A stretch of 64,000 bases of DNA from Erythrobacter sanguineus (GTDB lineage Bacteria; Pseudomonadota; Alphaproteobacteria; Sphingomonadales; Sphingomonadaceae): positions 1 through 64,000 of the forward strand of contig NZ_FRDF01000014.1 in the NCBI RefSeq assembly GCF_900143235.1, written 5' to 3'. The notes under the pieces are model-generated. The model was not told the origin of the DNA. It saw nothing but the letters and a program-made list of their open reading frames with translations, and did no database searches. Positions 8,429-18,124 of this stretch are shown here, one piece after another (the first letter of the stretch is position 1; every line of letters begins with the position of its first letter). The position numbers were made by a program, and so were the translations under genes.

Positions 8429-9430
8429 TTACAACCGCTCTTCCATCAGCGCCTGCATATCGGCCTCGGGACGCGGGCCGTAATGGGCGATCACTTCGGA
8501 AGCGCAGATGGCCCCGCGTTTGAGACAGCGGGTCAGCGGCTCGCCCTTGGCATAGCCCGACAGGAAGCCCGCCGCGAACTGATCACCCGCACCGGTGGTG
8601 TCGATCACCTTGATCACCGGCACGGCGGCGACCTCGGCGCGTTCGCCGTGAGCGATGGCAACCGCGCCCTTCTCCGAACGGGTGGCGACCAGCACCGGCA
8701 CCTTGCCTGCGACAGCGGCGAGGCCCGTTTCGAAGTCATCCTCGCCCGTCAGCGTCGCCAGCTCGCTTTCGTTGACGAACAGGATGTCGATCACGCCGTC
8801 TTCAATCATGGCGTGGAAATCGTCGCGGTGGCGATCGATCACGAAGCTTTCGGACGCGGTGAAGGCGACCTTGCGCCCGGCCTCGCGCGCGACCTCGATG
8901 GCGCGGCGCATGGCGCGGCGGGGCTCCTCCGGATCCCACAGATAGCCTTCGAGATAGAGGATCGCGCCGCTGGCGATCAGGTCTTCATCCAGCGCGGCGG
9001 CGGGAAGGAACTGGCCCGCCCCCAGAAAGGTGTTCATCGTCCGCTCGCCATCGGGGGTGACGAAGATCAGCACACGGCCTGTCGCAGGCTCGCCATCACG
9101 CGCCGGGGTGTCGAAATCGATGCCGGTGGCGCGCATGTCGTGGCGGAACACCTTGCCCAACTGATCATCGGCGACCTGGCCGATGAAGGCGCATTGCAGG
9201 CCGAGCGTGGCCAGCCCCGCCAGCGTGTTGGCTGCCGAACCGCCCGAGATCTCGCGCGCGGGCGGCATGGCTTCGTACAGTTCGTCGGCCCGCGCCTCGT
9301 CGATCAGGGTCATGCCGCCGCGATTGAGCTGAAGCTCGTCGATCAGCTCTTCCTCGCATGAGGCGATCACATCGACCACGGCATTGCCGATGGCGATCAC
9401 GTCGTAGCGGGGCGGAGTGGTTTCGGGCAC
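8429..9430 (-). CDS. PfkB-family sugar/nucleoside kinase, probable adenosine kinase
   Basis: This 333-residue ribokinase-fold enzyme has the N-terminal PfkB signature GGSAANT (63-69) and the C-terminal catalytic motif DTTGAGD (277-283), whose last Asp is the base. Overall spacing matches the bacterial adenosine kinase group found in alphaproteobacteria (a FIGNAVVDV-like start and an NExE motif at 220-223). It would phosphorylate adenosine to AMP for purine salvage; another nucleoside or sugar substrate cannot be excluded. The start is GTG, with AAGGAA 7 bp upstream. It is monocistronic. Confidence 0.85.
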   Translation of the reverse strand: MPETTPPRYDVIAIGNAVVDVIASCEEELIDELQLNRGGMTLIDEARADELYEAMPPAREISGGSAANTLAGLATLGLQCAFIGQVADDQLGKVFRHDMRATGIDFDTPARDGEPATGRVLIFVTPDGERTMNTFLGAGQFLPAAALDEDLIASGAILYLEGYLWDPEEPRRAMRRAIEVAREAGRKVAFTASESFVIDRHRDDFHAMIEDGVIDILFVNESELATLTGEDDFETGLAAVAGKVPVLVATRSEKGAVAIAHGERAEVAAVPVIKVIDTTGAGDQFAAGFLSGYAKGEPLTRCLKRGAICASEVIAHYGPRPEADMQALMEERL

Positions 9431-9556
9431 GGGCGGGTTCCTTGTCTGGCGTTTCCCGGTCGCCTAGCCGCCTTCGCCCGCCACGCCAAGCATCTGTGTG
9501 CGCCGCAGCATCGACGCGTTGACTTCGCGCAGCACACCTCGCATCGACCGGGGACC

Positions 9557-10258
9557 ATGTCTGCCGTTCCCGCCGCCCTTGCCAAGGCCTTTGGCCAGCT
9601 TTCCGATCCCGCCGTGCTGCGTGTGCTGGGCAAGAGCATCGGCATCACGCTCGCGCTGTTCGCGGGGCTGGGCGCGGGCGTCTATTTCGGGCTTGCCGCA
9701 GTGATCGAAAGATACGGCTATGACGGCGAATGGGCCGGGGTGGTCGCGGCGGTGCTGGTGCCGGTGGCGATGTGGCTGTTGTTCCGGATCGTGGCGCTCG
9801 CGGTGCTGCAGTTCTTCGCCGACGAAATCGTCGCGGCGGTCGAGGCGCGGCATTATCCGGCGCTGGCAGCGCAAGCAAAACCGCTGCCCCTGCGCCGCGA
9901 GTTTGCCAATTCGCTGCGAGGATTGGCGCGCGCGCTTGGCTATAACCTGCTGGCCTTGCCGGTGGCGGGCATTCTCGCCTTCACCGCGATCGGCCCGGCG
10001 CTGGTGTTCCTTGGGGTGAATGCCGTGCTGCTGGGCCGCGAACTGGCCGACATGGCATGGCTGCGGCACTGCACGAGCCATGGCGACGGGGCCGAGCGGA
10101 TCAACCCGGTCGCGCGGGGCGAACGCTTCGCGCTGGGGGCGGTGGTGGCCGGGATGATGCTGGTGCCCTTCGCCAATCTGCTGGCCCCGGTGATCGGCGC
10201 GGCGGCGGGAACCCATCTGGTGCTGCGGCGGCTGGAACAGGACGAAGGCGTGCGATGA
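9557..10258 (+). CDS. EI24-domain (CysZ-like) membrane protein
   Basis: This 233-residue integral membrane protein has about four hydrophobic segments (residues about 27-50, 60-85, 118-155 and 190-215). Layout and the central ALGYNLLALP and FLGVNAVLLGRELADMA-type blocks fit the EI24 family, which includes the sulfate permease CysZ. Transport of sulfate is not established for this branch. The last codon overlaps the start of the next lipoprotein (ATGA), indicating translational coupling. Confidence 0.75.
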   Translation: MSAVPAALAKAFGQLSDPAVLRVLGKSIGITLALFAGLGAGVYFGLAAVIERYGYDGEWAGVVAAVLVPVAMWLLFRIVALAVLQFFADEIVAAVEARHYPALAAQAKPLPLRREFANSLRGLARALGYNLLALPVAGILAFTAIGPALVFLGVNAVLLGRELADMAWLRHCTSHGDGAERINPVARGERFALGAVVAGMMLVPFANLLAPVIGAAAGTHLVLRRLEQDEGVR

Positions 10259-10650
10259 AGACCGGTGCTCTTGCTGCCCTTACCGCGGCGTTCGTGCTTG
10301 CAGGATGTGCAGGCGGGGCAAAGCCTGCTCCTGCGCCCGCGCCGGCGCCGACCGGGGTGGTGCGGGTGCCGCAGGTGATGGCGCCGCAGGGCCTCGAAGG
10401 GGTGATCGGATCGCCGGCGGGCGTGCTGACCGGGCGGTTCGGCCCGCCGCGCATCGATCTGGCCGAAGGCGATGCGCGCAAGCTGCAGTTCGGCGGCGCG
10501 ACCTGCGTGCTCGACATCTACCTCTATCCGCTGCGCCCCGGCGCGGATGCGGTTGCCGCCCATGTCGAGGCGCGGATGCGGCAAGGCGGGGACGAAGTCG
10601 ATCGCGGCGCCTGCATCCGCGAGGTCGAGGCCCGCCAGCAGGTGCGGTAA
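10255..10650 (+). CDS. Small proline-rich lipoprotein of unknown function
   Basis: This 131-residue protein starts MKTGALAALTAAF and has the lipobox LAGC, so it is predicted to be a lipoprotein. A Pro-Ala linker (APAPAPAPT type) follows, then a compact domain with FGPPRIDLAEGDARKLQF and two Cys residues (in TCVLDIYLYP and GACIRE) that could form a disulfide. No named domain is recognised. It overlaps the EI24 gene by 4 bp and probably acts with it at the envelope. Confidence 0.75.
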   Translation: MKTGALAALTAAFVLAGCAGGAKPAPAPAPAPTGVVRVPQVMAPQGLEGVIGSPAGVLTGRFGPPRIDLAEGDARKLQFGGATCVLDIYLYPLRPGADAVAAHVEARMRQGGDEVDRGACIREVEARQQVR

Positions 10651-10709
10651 CTCTGTCTTAAGCCTGTTCGTGCCATGCCATGCGCGCAATCAAGGGATAT
10701 GACCGGGCC

Positions 10710-11651
10710 ATGACGACGCAATTCATCCAGCTTGCGAAAGCAGCCGCAGCCGATGGGCAGGTGACCACAGACGAACTGCTCGCGCTCCGCCGCGAAGGCT
10801 GGGGCGACGGGATCATCACCCGCGCCGAGGCCGGGGCACTGTTCGCGCTCAACAATGCGCTGATGGTGCGCAGCACGGAATGGGTCGATTTCTTCGTCGA
10901 GGCGATCGGCGAACACGTGCTCAACGGCACCCCGCCGCGGCTGCAATGTTCCGACGCCGAGGCGGCGTGGCTGATTGCGCAGATCGATCACGATGGCGTG
11001 GTCGAAAGCATGGCCGAACTCGAAGCCATGGTGCGGATCATCGAACGCGCCGAGAACACCGCCGAGCGGCTCAAGAACTATGTGCTTGGCGCTGTCGAAC
11101 GCGAAGTGCTGACCGGGGTCGGCCCGACCCGCTGCGGCGGAGAACTCTCCGCCACCCATATCAGCGCGGCCGAATGCCGGATCATCCGCCGGGTGATCTT
11201 CGCCAGCGGCGGCCACGGGCCGGCGGCGGTGACCCGCTACGACGCAGAAATGCTGTTCCGCCTGAAGGACAAGACCCTCGCCGAGGAAAACGCTCCCGAG
11301 TGGGACGATCTATTCATCGATGGGGTGGCCAATTTCCTCAAGGGCTTTGCCTTCCAGAACGCGCAGGTCGGCCACGAACGCAAGCTGGAATTGGAAGCCT
11401 TCGTCGCCGACAATACCCCCAGCGTCGCCCGCTTCATGGGCCGTATGCTGCGCGAAGGATCGCAGGCGGGCAACCATTTCGGCAAGGTCTTCGGCAAGCG
11501 CCAGAGCGGGCCGGATTATGGCGCGCTGGCTGCCGCAGGCGAGGCCGTGACCGATCACGAACGCGAATGGCTTGAGAAAATGATCGACGCCGATGGCGCG
11601 GTGGACGAGCTGGAAAGCCGTCTGCTCGCCCGGATCGCGGCGGAAGGCTGA
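10710..11651 (+). CDS. TerB-like duplicated-domain protein of unknown function
   Basis: This 313-residue soluble, acidic, helical protein has no signal peptide and shows an internal duplication. Unit 1 (about residues 14-120) has a stretch EAGALFALNNAL..TEWVDFFVEAIGEHVLNG, then WLIAQIDHDGVVES. Unit 2 (about 150-310) has DAEMLFRLKDKTL..PEWDDLFIDGVANFLKG, then WLEKMIDADGAVDE. The ADGxVxxxEL pattern recalls TerB/DUF533-like folds. It may sense or bind something; function unknown. It is separate from the lipoprotein operon by 59 bp. An in-frame ATG at 10680 is possible. Confidence 0.65.
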   Translation: MTTQFIQLAKAAAADGQVTTDELLALRREGWGDGIITRAEAGALFALNNALMVRSTEWVDFFVEAIGEHVLNGTPPRLQCSDAEAAWLIAQIDHDGVVESMAELEAMVRIIERAENTAERLKNYVLGAVEREVLTGVGPTRCGGELSATHISAAECRIIRRVIFASGGHGPAAVTRYDAEMLFRLKDKTLAEENAPEWDDLFIDGVANFLKGFAFQNAQVGHERKLELEAFVADNTPSVARFMGRMLREGSQAGNHFGKVFGKRQSGPDYGALAAAGEAVTDHEREWLEKMIDADGAVDELESRLLARIAAEG

Positions 11652-11663
11652 TCGGCCAGCCCT

Positions 11664-11753
11664 TCAGCGCCGCACAATCCGAGACCGCCAGCCGCGCTGC
11701 CGGTGGGCGTAGAACACGCGCACGAACGCCGTGGCCAGGGCGACGCGCGCCAT
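11664..11753 (-). CDS. Possible 29-residue basic peptide after the IscA-like gene
   Basis: ATG at 11753, 2 bp past the IscA-like stop, opens a 29-residue frame (MARVALATAFVRVF..., ending SRIVRR) rich in Arg with a short hydrophobic start. Position at the end of the suf operon suggests a cotranscribed small gene. There is no homology evidence; it may be chance. Confidence 0.25.
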   Translation of the reverse strand: MARVALATAFVRVFYAHRQRGWRSRIVRR

Positions 11754-11755
11754 GA

Positions 11756-12121
11756 TCAGACCATGAAGCTCTCGCCGCAGCCACAGGCACCCTTGGCATT
11801 CGGATTTTCGAACACGAAGCCAGCGGTGAAATCATCCTCGCGCCAGTCCATCACGCTGCCGATCAGGTAAAGCACACTGGCCCCGTCGATGTAGAAGGTG
11901 CCGCCGGGGGTTTCGATCTTTTCGTCGAACTTCGCTTCGGCGGTGACATAATCGACCGAATAGGCGAGGCCCGAACAGCCCCGGCGCGGGGTCGACAGCT
12001 TCACGCCGATGGCGTCGGCGGGCGCTTTGGCCATCAGATCGGCAATCCGGGCTTCGGCACCCGGAGTCAGGATCACGGCGGCCTTGGGCGCGGGGCGAGT
12101 GGTGGTGGTCGTTTCGGTCAT
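11756..12121 (-). CDS. sufA: A-type iron-sulfur carrier of the suf operon (SufA/IscA-like)
   Basis: This 121-residue HesB/IscA-family protein accepts Fe-S clusters from the SufBCD scaffold and passes them to target proteins. The three cluster-binding cysteines are present: Cys49 in RRGCSGLAY and Cys113/Cys115 in ACGCGESF. An N-terminal Thr/Pro/Ala extension of about 13 residues precedes the domain. It is the last confident gene of the suf operon and overlaps the GNAT gene by 4 bp (ATGA). Confidence 0.93.
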   Translation of the reverse strand: MTETTTTTRPAPKAAVILTPGAEARIADLMAKAPADAIGVKLSTPRRGCSGLAYSVDYVTAEAKFDEKIETPGGTFYIDGASVLYLIGSVMDWREDDFTAGFVFENPNAKGACGCGESFMV

Positions 12122-12615
12122 GTCAGCCTCTTCTGCCAGAACAATGCGTGTCCGGCGGCGGGATCGAGTTGGTAATCGCCATAGCCATTGGCGGCATAAA
12201 GCCGCCTTGCCGGTTCATTACCGCTCAGCACTTCCAATGTGACCTTGCATGCGCCGCGGTTCAAGGCCTCGCTTTCGACAGCGGCGAGCAAGGCACGGCC
12301 GATCCCGGTGCCGCGATGGCCGGAAAGCACCGCGAAATCGTGGATGTTGACCATCGGGGCCGCGGCGAAGGTCGAATAGGCCATAAAGCAATTGGCCAGC
12401 CCCACCGCTGCATCATCCAGCCGCGCCAGCAGCGAGAAGGCGTGCGGGTTGGCCGCCAGATCGCCCACCAGCCGTACCTTCACCGCGTCGGGCAGCGGCC
12501 TGCCGCCGCCCATCGGGTCGCGGGCATAGGCATCGAGCAACGCCGCCACCGCCTCCGCATCGCGCGCCCTCGCATAATCGGCAAGGCCGATGGTGATGGC
12601 GGCTGCGTCGATCAC
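12118..12615 (-). CDS. GNAT-family N-acetyltransferase
   Basis: This 165-residue GNAT-fold protein has the acetyl-CoA-binding motif A HRGTGIGRALL (R/Q-x-x-G-x-G/A type) and a C-terminal NEPARRLYAANGY block typical of the family. The substrate is unknown. The start is a GTG overlapping the sufT stop (GTGA), which excludes the longer in-frame extension and indicates coupling within the suf operon. Its presence among Fe-S assembly genes is seen, but a role in cluster assembly is not shown. Confidence 0.85.
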   Translation of the reverse strand: MIDAAAITIGLADYARARDAEAVAALLDAYARDPMGGGRPLPDAVKVRLVGDLAANPHAFSLLARLDDAAVGLANCFMAYSTFAAAPMVNIHDFAVLSGHRGTGIGRALLAAVESEALNRGACKVTLEVLSGNEPARRLYAANGYGDYQLDPAAGHALFWQKRLT

Positions 12616-13109
12616 AGCATCCCCAGTTCGAGCCGTGCCTCGTCGCTCATCTTGTGCGGGCCCCAGGCGGGCTCCCACACCAGCACCACCTCGGCATCGC
12701 GGATGCCCGGCACCGATGCACAGCGCAACTCGACCTCGCCCGGCATGGTTTCTGCAACGGGGCAATGCGGCGTGGTCAGCGTCATGGTGACGGTGGCGTC
12801 GGAATTTTCATCCACCTCGACCCCGTAGATAAGACCCAGATCATAGATATTGACCGGGATTTCCGGGTCAAAGATCTCGCGCAGCGCCGCGATCACATCG
12901 GCCTGCAGGTCGCTGCCCGGCCCGCCCGGAGCGCCCTCGGCAGGCTTGGCGGCGAGGAATCCGTCGAGATAGTCGCGGGCGCGCGGAGCCTCCGGCGCAT
13001 CGTCAGGGTCGGGTGCATCCGCCACCCGGGCGCGCGGCGGCTTGGCCGGGGCCGCATCCTGGGACAGGGCTTCGGCAAGATCGTCGCGGGGTTCCTGCTG
13101 GTCGTGCAT
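12612..13109 (-). CDS. sufT: SufT / MIP18-family Fe-S assembly protein
   Basis: This 165-residue protein has a low-complexity N-terminal region (about 1-65, rich in Asp, Pro and Ala) and a C-terminal DUF59/MIP18 domain. The hallmark DPEIPVNIYDLGLIY is clear, followed by TLTTPHCPVAETMP with the conserved Cys. SufT proteins help mature Fe-S proteins under high demand. The gene starts 3 bp past the sufS stop, so it is in the operon. The N-terminal extension is a lineage feature that I do not recognise. Confidence 0.92.
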   Translation of the reverse strand: MHDQQEPRDDLAEALSQDAAPAKPPRARVADAPDPDDAPEAPRARDYLDGFLAAKPAEGAPGGPGSDLQADVIAALREIFDPEIPVNIYDLGLIYGVEVDENSDATVTMTLTTPHCPVAETMPGEVELRCASVPGIRDAEVVLVWEPAWGPHKMSDEARLELGML

Positions 13110-13112
13110 GGG

Positions 13113-14339
13113 TCAGGCCTTTCCAAAGATCCGGCGGGTGCGGGCAACGCCGGCGATGAACGCATCAATATCGGCCTCGGTCGAATAAAGGCCGAAGCTG
13201 GCGCGCGCGGTGGCGGGGACGCCAAGGTAATCCATCAGCGGCTGAGCGCAGTGGTGGCCCGCACGGATCGCGACATTCGCCTCGTCGAGGATGGTGCCGA
13301 GATCATGCGGGTGAATATCATCGATGGCGAAGCTGACGATGCCCGCGCTGTCGGCCGGGCCGAACAGGGTAACATCATTCATCGCCCCGAGTTCGCGCCG
13401 CAACCGGGTGACCAGCGCGGCTTCGTGCGCGTGGATCTGATCGCGCCCGATGGCGTCGACATAATCGGCGGCAGCAGCAAAGGCGATGGCTTCGGTAATC
13501 GCGGGCGTCCCGGCCTCGAACCGCTGCGGCGCTGGGGCATAGGTGGTGGCTTCAAACGTCACGCGGTCGATCATCGCGCCCCCGCCCTGCCACGGCGGCA
13601 TGGCATCGAGCAGTTCGGCCCGCGCCCACAGCGCGCCGATGCCGGTGGGCCCATAAAGCTTGTGCGCGCTGAAGACGTAGAAATCGCAGTCAAGCGCGCT
13701 GACATTGACGCCCATGTGCGGCGCGCTCTGGCACCCGTCGAGCAGCAGTTTCGCGCCGACTTTGTGCGCCAAAGCCGCCGCCCGCTTCGCATCAAGCACG
13801 CTGCCCGTGACGTTGGAGACATGCGCCAGCGCAACCAGCTTGTGCCGCTCGGTCAGCATCGCTTCTGCCGCATCCAGATCAATGCAGTGATCGTCTGTCA
13901 GCGGGCAGACATCGATGTGGGCGCCGACCTCTGCCGCGATCATCTGCCAGGGCACGATGTTGGAATGATGTTCAAGCTGCGACAGCAGGATGCGGTCACC
14001 GGCCTTCAGGTTTGTCCGGCCCCAGGTCTGGGCGACAAGGTTGATGGCCTCAGTCGCGCCGCGGGTGAAGACCACTTCTTCCTCCAGCCCGCCAAGGAAG
14101 CGCGCAATCCGCCGCCGCGCCGCCTCGTAAGCCAGCGTCATTTCGGCCGAGCGGGCATAGACCCCGCGATGCACAGTGGCGTAATCCTCGCCCAGCGCGC
14201 GCGCCATGGCATCGATCACCGCGCGCGGTTTCTGCGCGGTCGCGGCGGTATCAAGGTAATGCCACGGCTGGCCCTCGGCCGTGGTCAGGCCGGGGAACTC
14301 GGCCCGCAGATCGCGGGTGATGGTGGCGGGCGCGTTCAC
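13113..14339 (-). CDS. sufS: SufS-type cysteine desulfurase
   Basis: This 408-residue PLP enzyme takes sulfur from L-cysteine for Fe-S cluster synthesis. The Schiff-base lysine is Lys227 in FSAHKLYGPTG and the persulfide-forming cysteine is Cys364 in RAGHHCAQPLM, the group II (SufS) arrangement. HHSNIVPWQ is also present. It begins with GTG, overlapping the sufD stop (GTGA). No SufE or SufU gene is seen in the operon; sulfur relay to SufB may use a partner elsewhere. Confidence 0.95.
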   Translation of the reverse strand: MNAPATITRDLRAEFPGLTTAEGQPWHYLDTAATAQKPRAVIDAMARALGEDYATVHRGVYARSAEMTLAYEAARRRIARFLGGLEEEVVFTRGATEAINLVAQTWGRTNLKAGDRILLSQLEHHSNIVPWQMIAAEVGAHIDVCPLTDDHCIDLDAAEAMLTERHKLVALAHVSNVTGSVLDAKRAAALAHKVGAKLLLDGCQSAPHMGVNVSALDCDFYVFSAHKLYGPTGIGALWARAELLDAMPPWQGGGAMIDRVTFEATTYAPAPQRFEAGTPAITEAIAFAAAADYVDAIGRDQIHAHEAALVTRLRRELGAMNDVTLFGPADSAGIVSFAIDDIHPHDLGTILDEANVAIRAGHHCAQPLMDYLGVPATARASFGLYSTEADIDAFIAGVARTRRIFGKA

Positions 14340-15097
14340 AGCTTCGCCCCTTCCAGCGCGGCCAGCGCCGCATCGAGCAACCGCTCATGCTCACCCTCGT
14401 CATCCAGCGCCACAAAGGCATCGCCGATGAAGGCCTGCACCAGCAGCCGCTGCACAGCCGCCGGGTCAAGCCCGCGCGCCATCATGTAGAAACGGGCGGA
14501 TTCGTCCAGTTCGCCCACCGTTGCGCCGTGCGCGCATTTGACGTCATCGGCGAAGATTTCGAGCTGCGGGACGGCGTTGGCGCTGGCACCTGCTTCCAGC
14601 AGCAGGCCTTTGAAATCCTGCGCGGCGTCGGTTTTCTGCGCATCGCGCGCGACCTTGATCTCGCCAAGGAAATTGCCGGTCCCGGTGTTCCAGTGAACCG
14701 CGCGGATGGTCTGGTTGCTGGTCGCCTCAGGTTCGGCATGGACGACCTGCGTCACAAACTCGCGGGTCGCATCGCCGCCGCCGATGGTGACCCCGCCAAA
14801 TTCGAAATGCGCGCCCTTGGCGAGCCGCACTTCGATCTCGACGCGGGTGTAATCGCGCCCGGCATTGGTTACGAAGAACGCAGCGGTCGCACCTTCACCC
14901 AGCGTCACGCGAAATCGGTGCAGTTCGGGCGCGTCGCTGCCGACGATGAAGCACCGCATCAGGCTCTCGCCAGCAGCAACGGCGATCTCTTCCCACTGCT
15001 CAAGCGCTTCAGCGCCCAGCCGCGCCACGCCATCCATATCGGCATAGCGCCATGCCTCGTCACGGCGGGTTGGGAGAGTCGCAACAGCGCCGGTCAT
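14336..15097 (-). CDS. sufD: Fe-S cluster assembly protein SufD
   Basis: This 253-residue protein is one arm of the SufBCD scaffold and pairs with SufB. The C-terminal core shows the beta-helix and the region CAHGATVGELDESARFYMMARG with the conserved His of CAHGAT, and ends in the LVQAFIGD helix typical of the SufBD family. It is much shorter than E. coli SufD (about 420), being reduced at the N-terminus, which is common in this lineage. It overlaps sufC by 4 bp (ATGA) and sufS by 4 bp. Confidence 0.92.
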   Translation of the reverse strand: MTGAVATLPTRRDEAWRYADMDGVARLGAEALEQWEEIAVAAGESLMRCFIVGSDAPELHRFRVTLGEGATAAFFVTNAGRDYTRVEIEVRLAKGAHFEFGGVTIGGGDATREFVTQVVHAEPEATSNQTIRAVHWNTGTGNFLGEIKVARDAQKTDAAQDFKGLLLEAGASANAVPQLEIFADDVKCAHGATVGELDESARFYMMARGLDPAAVQRLLVQAFIGDAFVALDDEGEHERLLDAALAALEGAKL

Positions 15098-15849
15098 GCC
15101 ATCACCGCATCATAGCCCTCGGCCTCGAGCCTGAGCGCGAGTTCCGGCCCGCCGGTCTCGACGATCCGGCCTCCGGCGAGCACGCTCACCTTGTCGGGCT
15201 TCACCACGTCGAGCAGGCGCTGGTAGTGGGTGATCAGCAGCACCGCCTTGTCGGGTGCGCGCATGATGGAATTGATCCCTGCGCCCACGATCCGCAGCGC
15301 ATCGATATCGAGGCCAGAGTCGGTTTCATCCAGCACGGCAAACGAGGGGTTGAGGATCCCCATCTGCACCATCTCGGCGCGCTTTTTCTCGCCGCCGGAG
15401 AAGCCGACATTCACCTGCCGCTTGAGCATGTCCATATCCATCTGGAGCAGCGCGGCCTTGTCCTTGGCGAGTTTCAGGAATTCGCCGCCCGACAGCGGTT
15501 CTTCGCCGCGCGCCTTGCGCTGCGAATTGAGCGCCTCGCGCAGGAACTGCACGTTGGAGACGCCGGGGATCTCGACCGGGTACTGGAAGCCGAGGAACAG
15601 CCCCGCCGCCGCGCGTTCGTGCGGGTCGAGCGCCAGCAGATCCTGCCCGTTGAAGGTCACGCTGCCTTCGGTCACGTCATAACCCGGCTTGCCGCCGAGC
15701 ACGTTCGACAGCGTCGATTTGCCCGCGCCGTTGGGGCCCATGATCGCGTGAATCTCGCCCGCCGGGACGGTGAGCGTCAGCCCCTTGAGGATCGGCTTGG
15801 GGTTTTCGCTGCCACCGACAGTGGCGTGGAGGTTGGTGATTTCAAGCAT
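15094..15849 (-). CDS. sufC: Fe-S assembly ATPase SufC
   Basis: This 251-residue ABC-type ATPase drives the SufBCD scaffold. Walker A GPNGAGKST is at about residues 38-46; the signature FSGGEKKR, Walker B FAVLDETDSGLD and the H-loop LLITHYQR are all intact. The ATG at 15849 with GAGGA 5 bp upstream is preferred over an in-frame TTG 12 bp earlier. The atypical ETDSGLD after Walker B is the SufC norm. Confidence 0.95.
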   Translation of the reverse strand: MLEITNLHATVGGSENPKPILKGLTLTVPAGEIHAIMGPNGAGKSTLSNVLGGKPGYDVTEGSVTFNGQDLLALDPHERAAAGLFLGFQYPVEIPGVSNVQFLREALNSQRKARGEEPLSGGEFLKLAKDKAALLQMDMDMLKRQVNVGFSGGEKKRAEMVQMGILNPSFAVLDETDSGLDIDALRIVGAGINSIMRAPDKAVLLITHYQRLLDVVKPDKVSVLAGGRIVETGGPELALRLEAEGYDAVMA

Positions 15850-15870
15850 ATCAGTCCTCAAAGTTCATCG

Positions 15871-15955
15871 TCTCCCCGGCCTTGAGCCGGGGTCCCGCTG
15901 CCTTTTTCGGCGCGGGAGGGAAGAAAGCGGGGTCCCGGGTCAAGCCCGGGAAAAC
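15871..15955. repeat. Palindromic intergenic repeat inside the suf operon (upstream of sufC)
   Basis: CCCCGGCCTTGAGCCGGGG and a second stem CCCGGGTCAAGCCCGGG flank a short spacer. Such paired palindromes are common mobile-type intergenic repeats in sphingomonads and relatives. It lies between the DUF559 gene and sufC, within one transcription unit, and could form two strong RNA hairpins. Confidence 0.6.
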
Positions 15956-15969
15956 GGAAGCGGCGCAGT

Positions 15970-16509
15970 TCATGCCTTGCGTTCCCCACGTGGCTTGGCG
16001 CCGGTCTTGGGGCGGTCGTAGCTCTGGTTCGGGTTGGCCGCCTTGTGCGCGCGGGCGGCGGCTTTGCGTTCGGCGAGGCGTTCGCGCATCACCAAAGTAA
16101 GGCGCTGGAGCACGGCGTCGATATCCTCGAGAATGTCCTTGGCCGCGATCCGCATCACCCGGATGCCGACGCTTTCGAGGCTCTTGTCGCGCCGCTTGGC
16201 GAGGGTGTCGTTCTGCCCCTCCTCGTCAATCGCCAGCGCGAGGCCGAGGTTGTGGCAGTTGAAATCGACAATCGCGCTGCCGACCACGGCGAAGCGCTTA
16301 AAGGTGTAGCGGCCGAGATCGGCGCCAGCGAACTTCTCGGCCAGCGCCTTGTGCGCCTCGGTCGAATGCCGCCGCATCTCACGCGCCTGTTCGTGCAGCG
16401 CGTCGAGCCGCTTGTCCGAAATCTCCCACCCGCGGCCCTTCTTCTTGAGCGCGGGGGCTTCGGCGGTGGCAGCCTCGGGGTTGAGGGCGAGGGTTTTACG
16501 GGTGGTCAT
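15970..16509 (-). CDS. DUF559-domain protein inside the suf operon
   Basis: This 179-residue basic protein has a DUF559 (very-short-patch-repair-endonuclease-like) domain at about residues 65-145. IVDFNCHNLGLALAID, then KRRDKSLESVGIRVMRI, follows the PD-(D/E)xK layout with Asp82. The usual 'LviEvDG' strand reads LALAIDEEG, so the expected Glu is replaced (Ala93), and nuclease activity may be lost or shifted. The C-terminal 35 residues are Lys/Arg-rich. It sits between sufB and sufC on the same strand, flanked by palindromic repeats, and so may be a later insertion into the operon. Confidence 0.8.
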   Translation of the reverse strand: MTTRKTLALNPEAATAEAPALKKKGRGWEISDKRLDALHEQAREMRRHSTEAHKALAEKFAGADLGRYTFKRFAVVGSAIVDFNCHNLGLALAIDEEGQNDTLAKRRDKSLESVGIRVMRIAAKDILEDIDAVLQRLTLVMRERLAERKAAARAHKAANPNQSYDRPKTGAKPRGERKA

Positions 16510-16518
16510 TTGGTTGCT

Positions 16519-16612
16519 TTACTCTCGTCATCCCGGTGCAGGCCGGGACCCAGTGACGCCGGGCACTGCACGTTGCCGCTCTGGGCCCCGGCCTGCGCCG
16601 GGGTGACGGTTG
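16519..16612. repeat. Palindromic intergenic repeat inside the suf operon (downstream of sufB)
   Basis: CGTCATCCCGG...GGCCGGGACCCA and the mirrored TGGGCCCCGGCC...GGGGTGACG form a long imperfect palindrome around a 30-bp centre, the classic sphingomonad 'CGTCATCCCGG' type. With the repeat at 15871-15955 it brackets the DUF559 gene. Confidence 0.7.
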
Positions 16613-16627
16613 TGGTGGGGGCGGCGG

Positions 16628-18120
<1,493 letters not shown>

Positions 18121-18124
<4 letters not shown>

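Noticed and set aside
12654..14489. 611-residue plus frame across sufT and sufS
   Set aside because: Antisense of confirmed suf genes.
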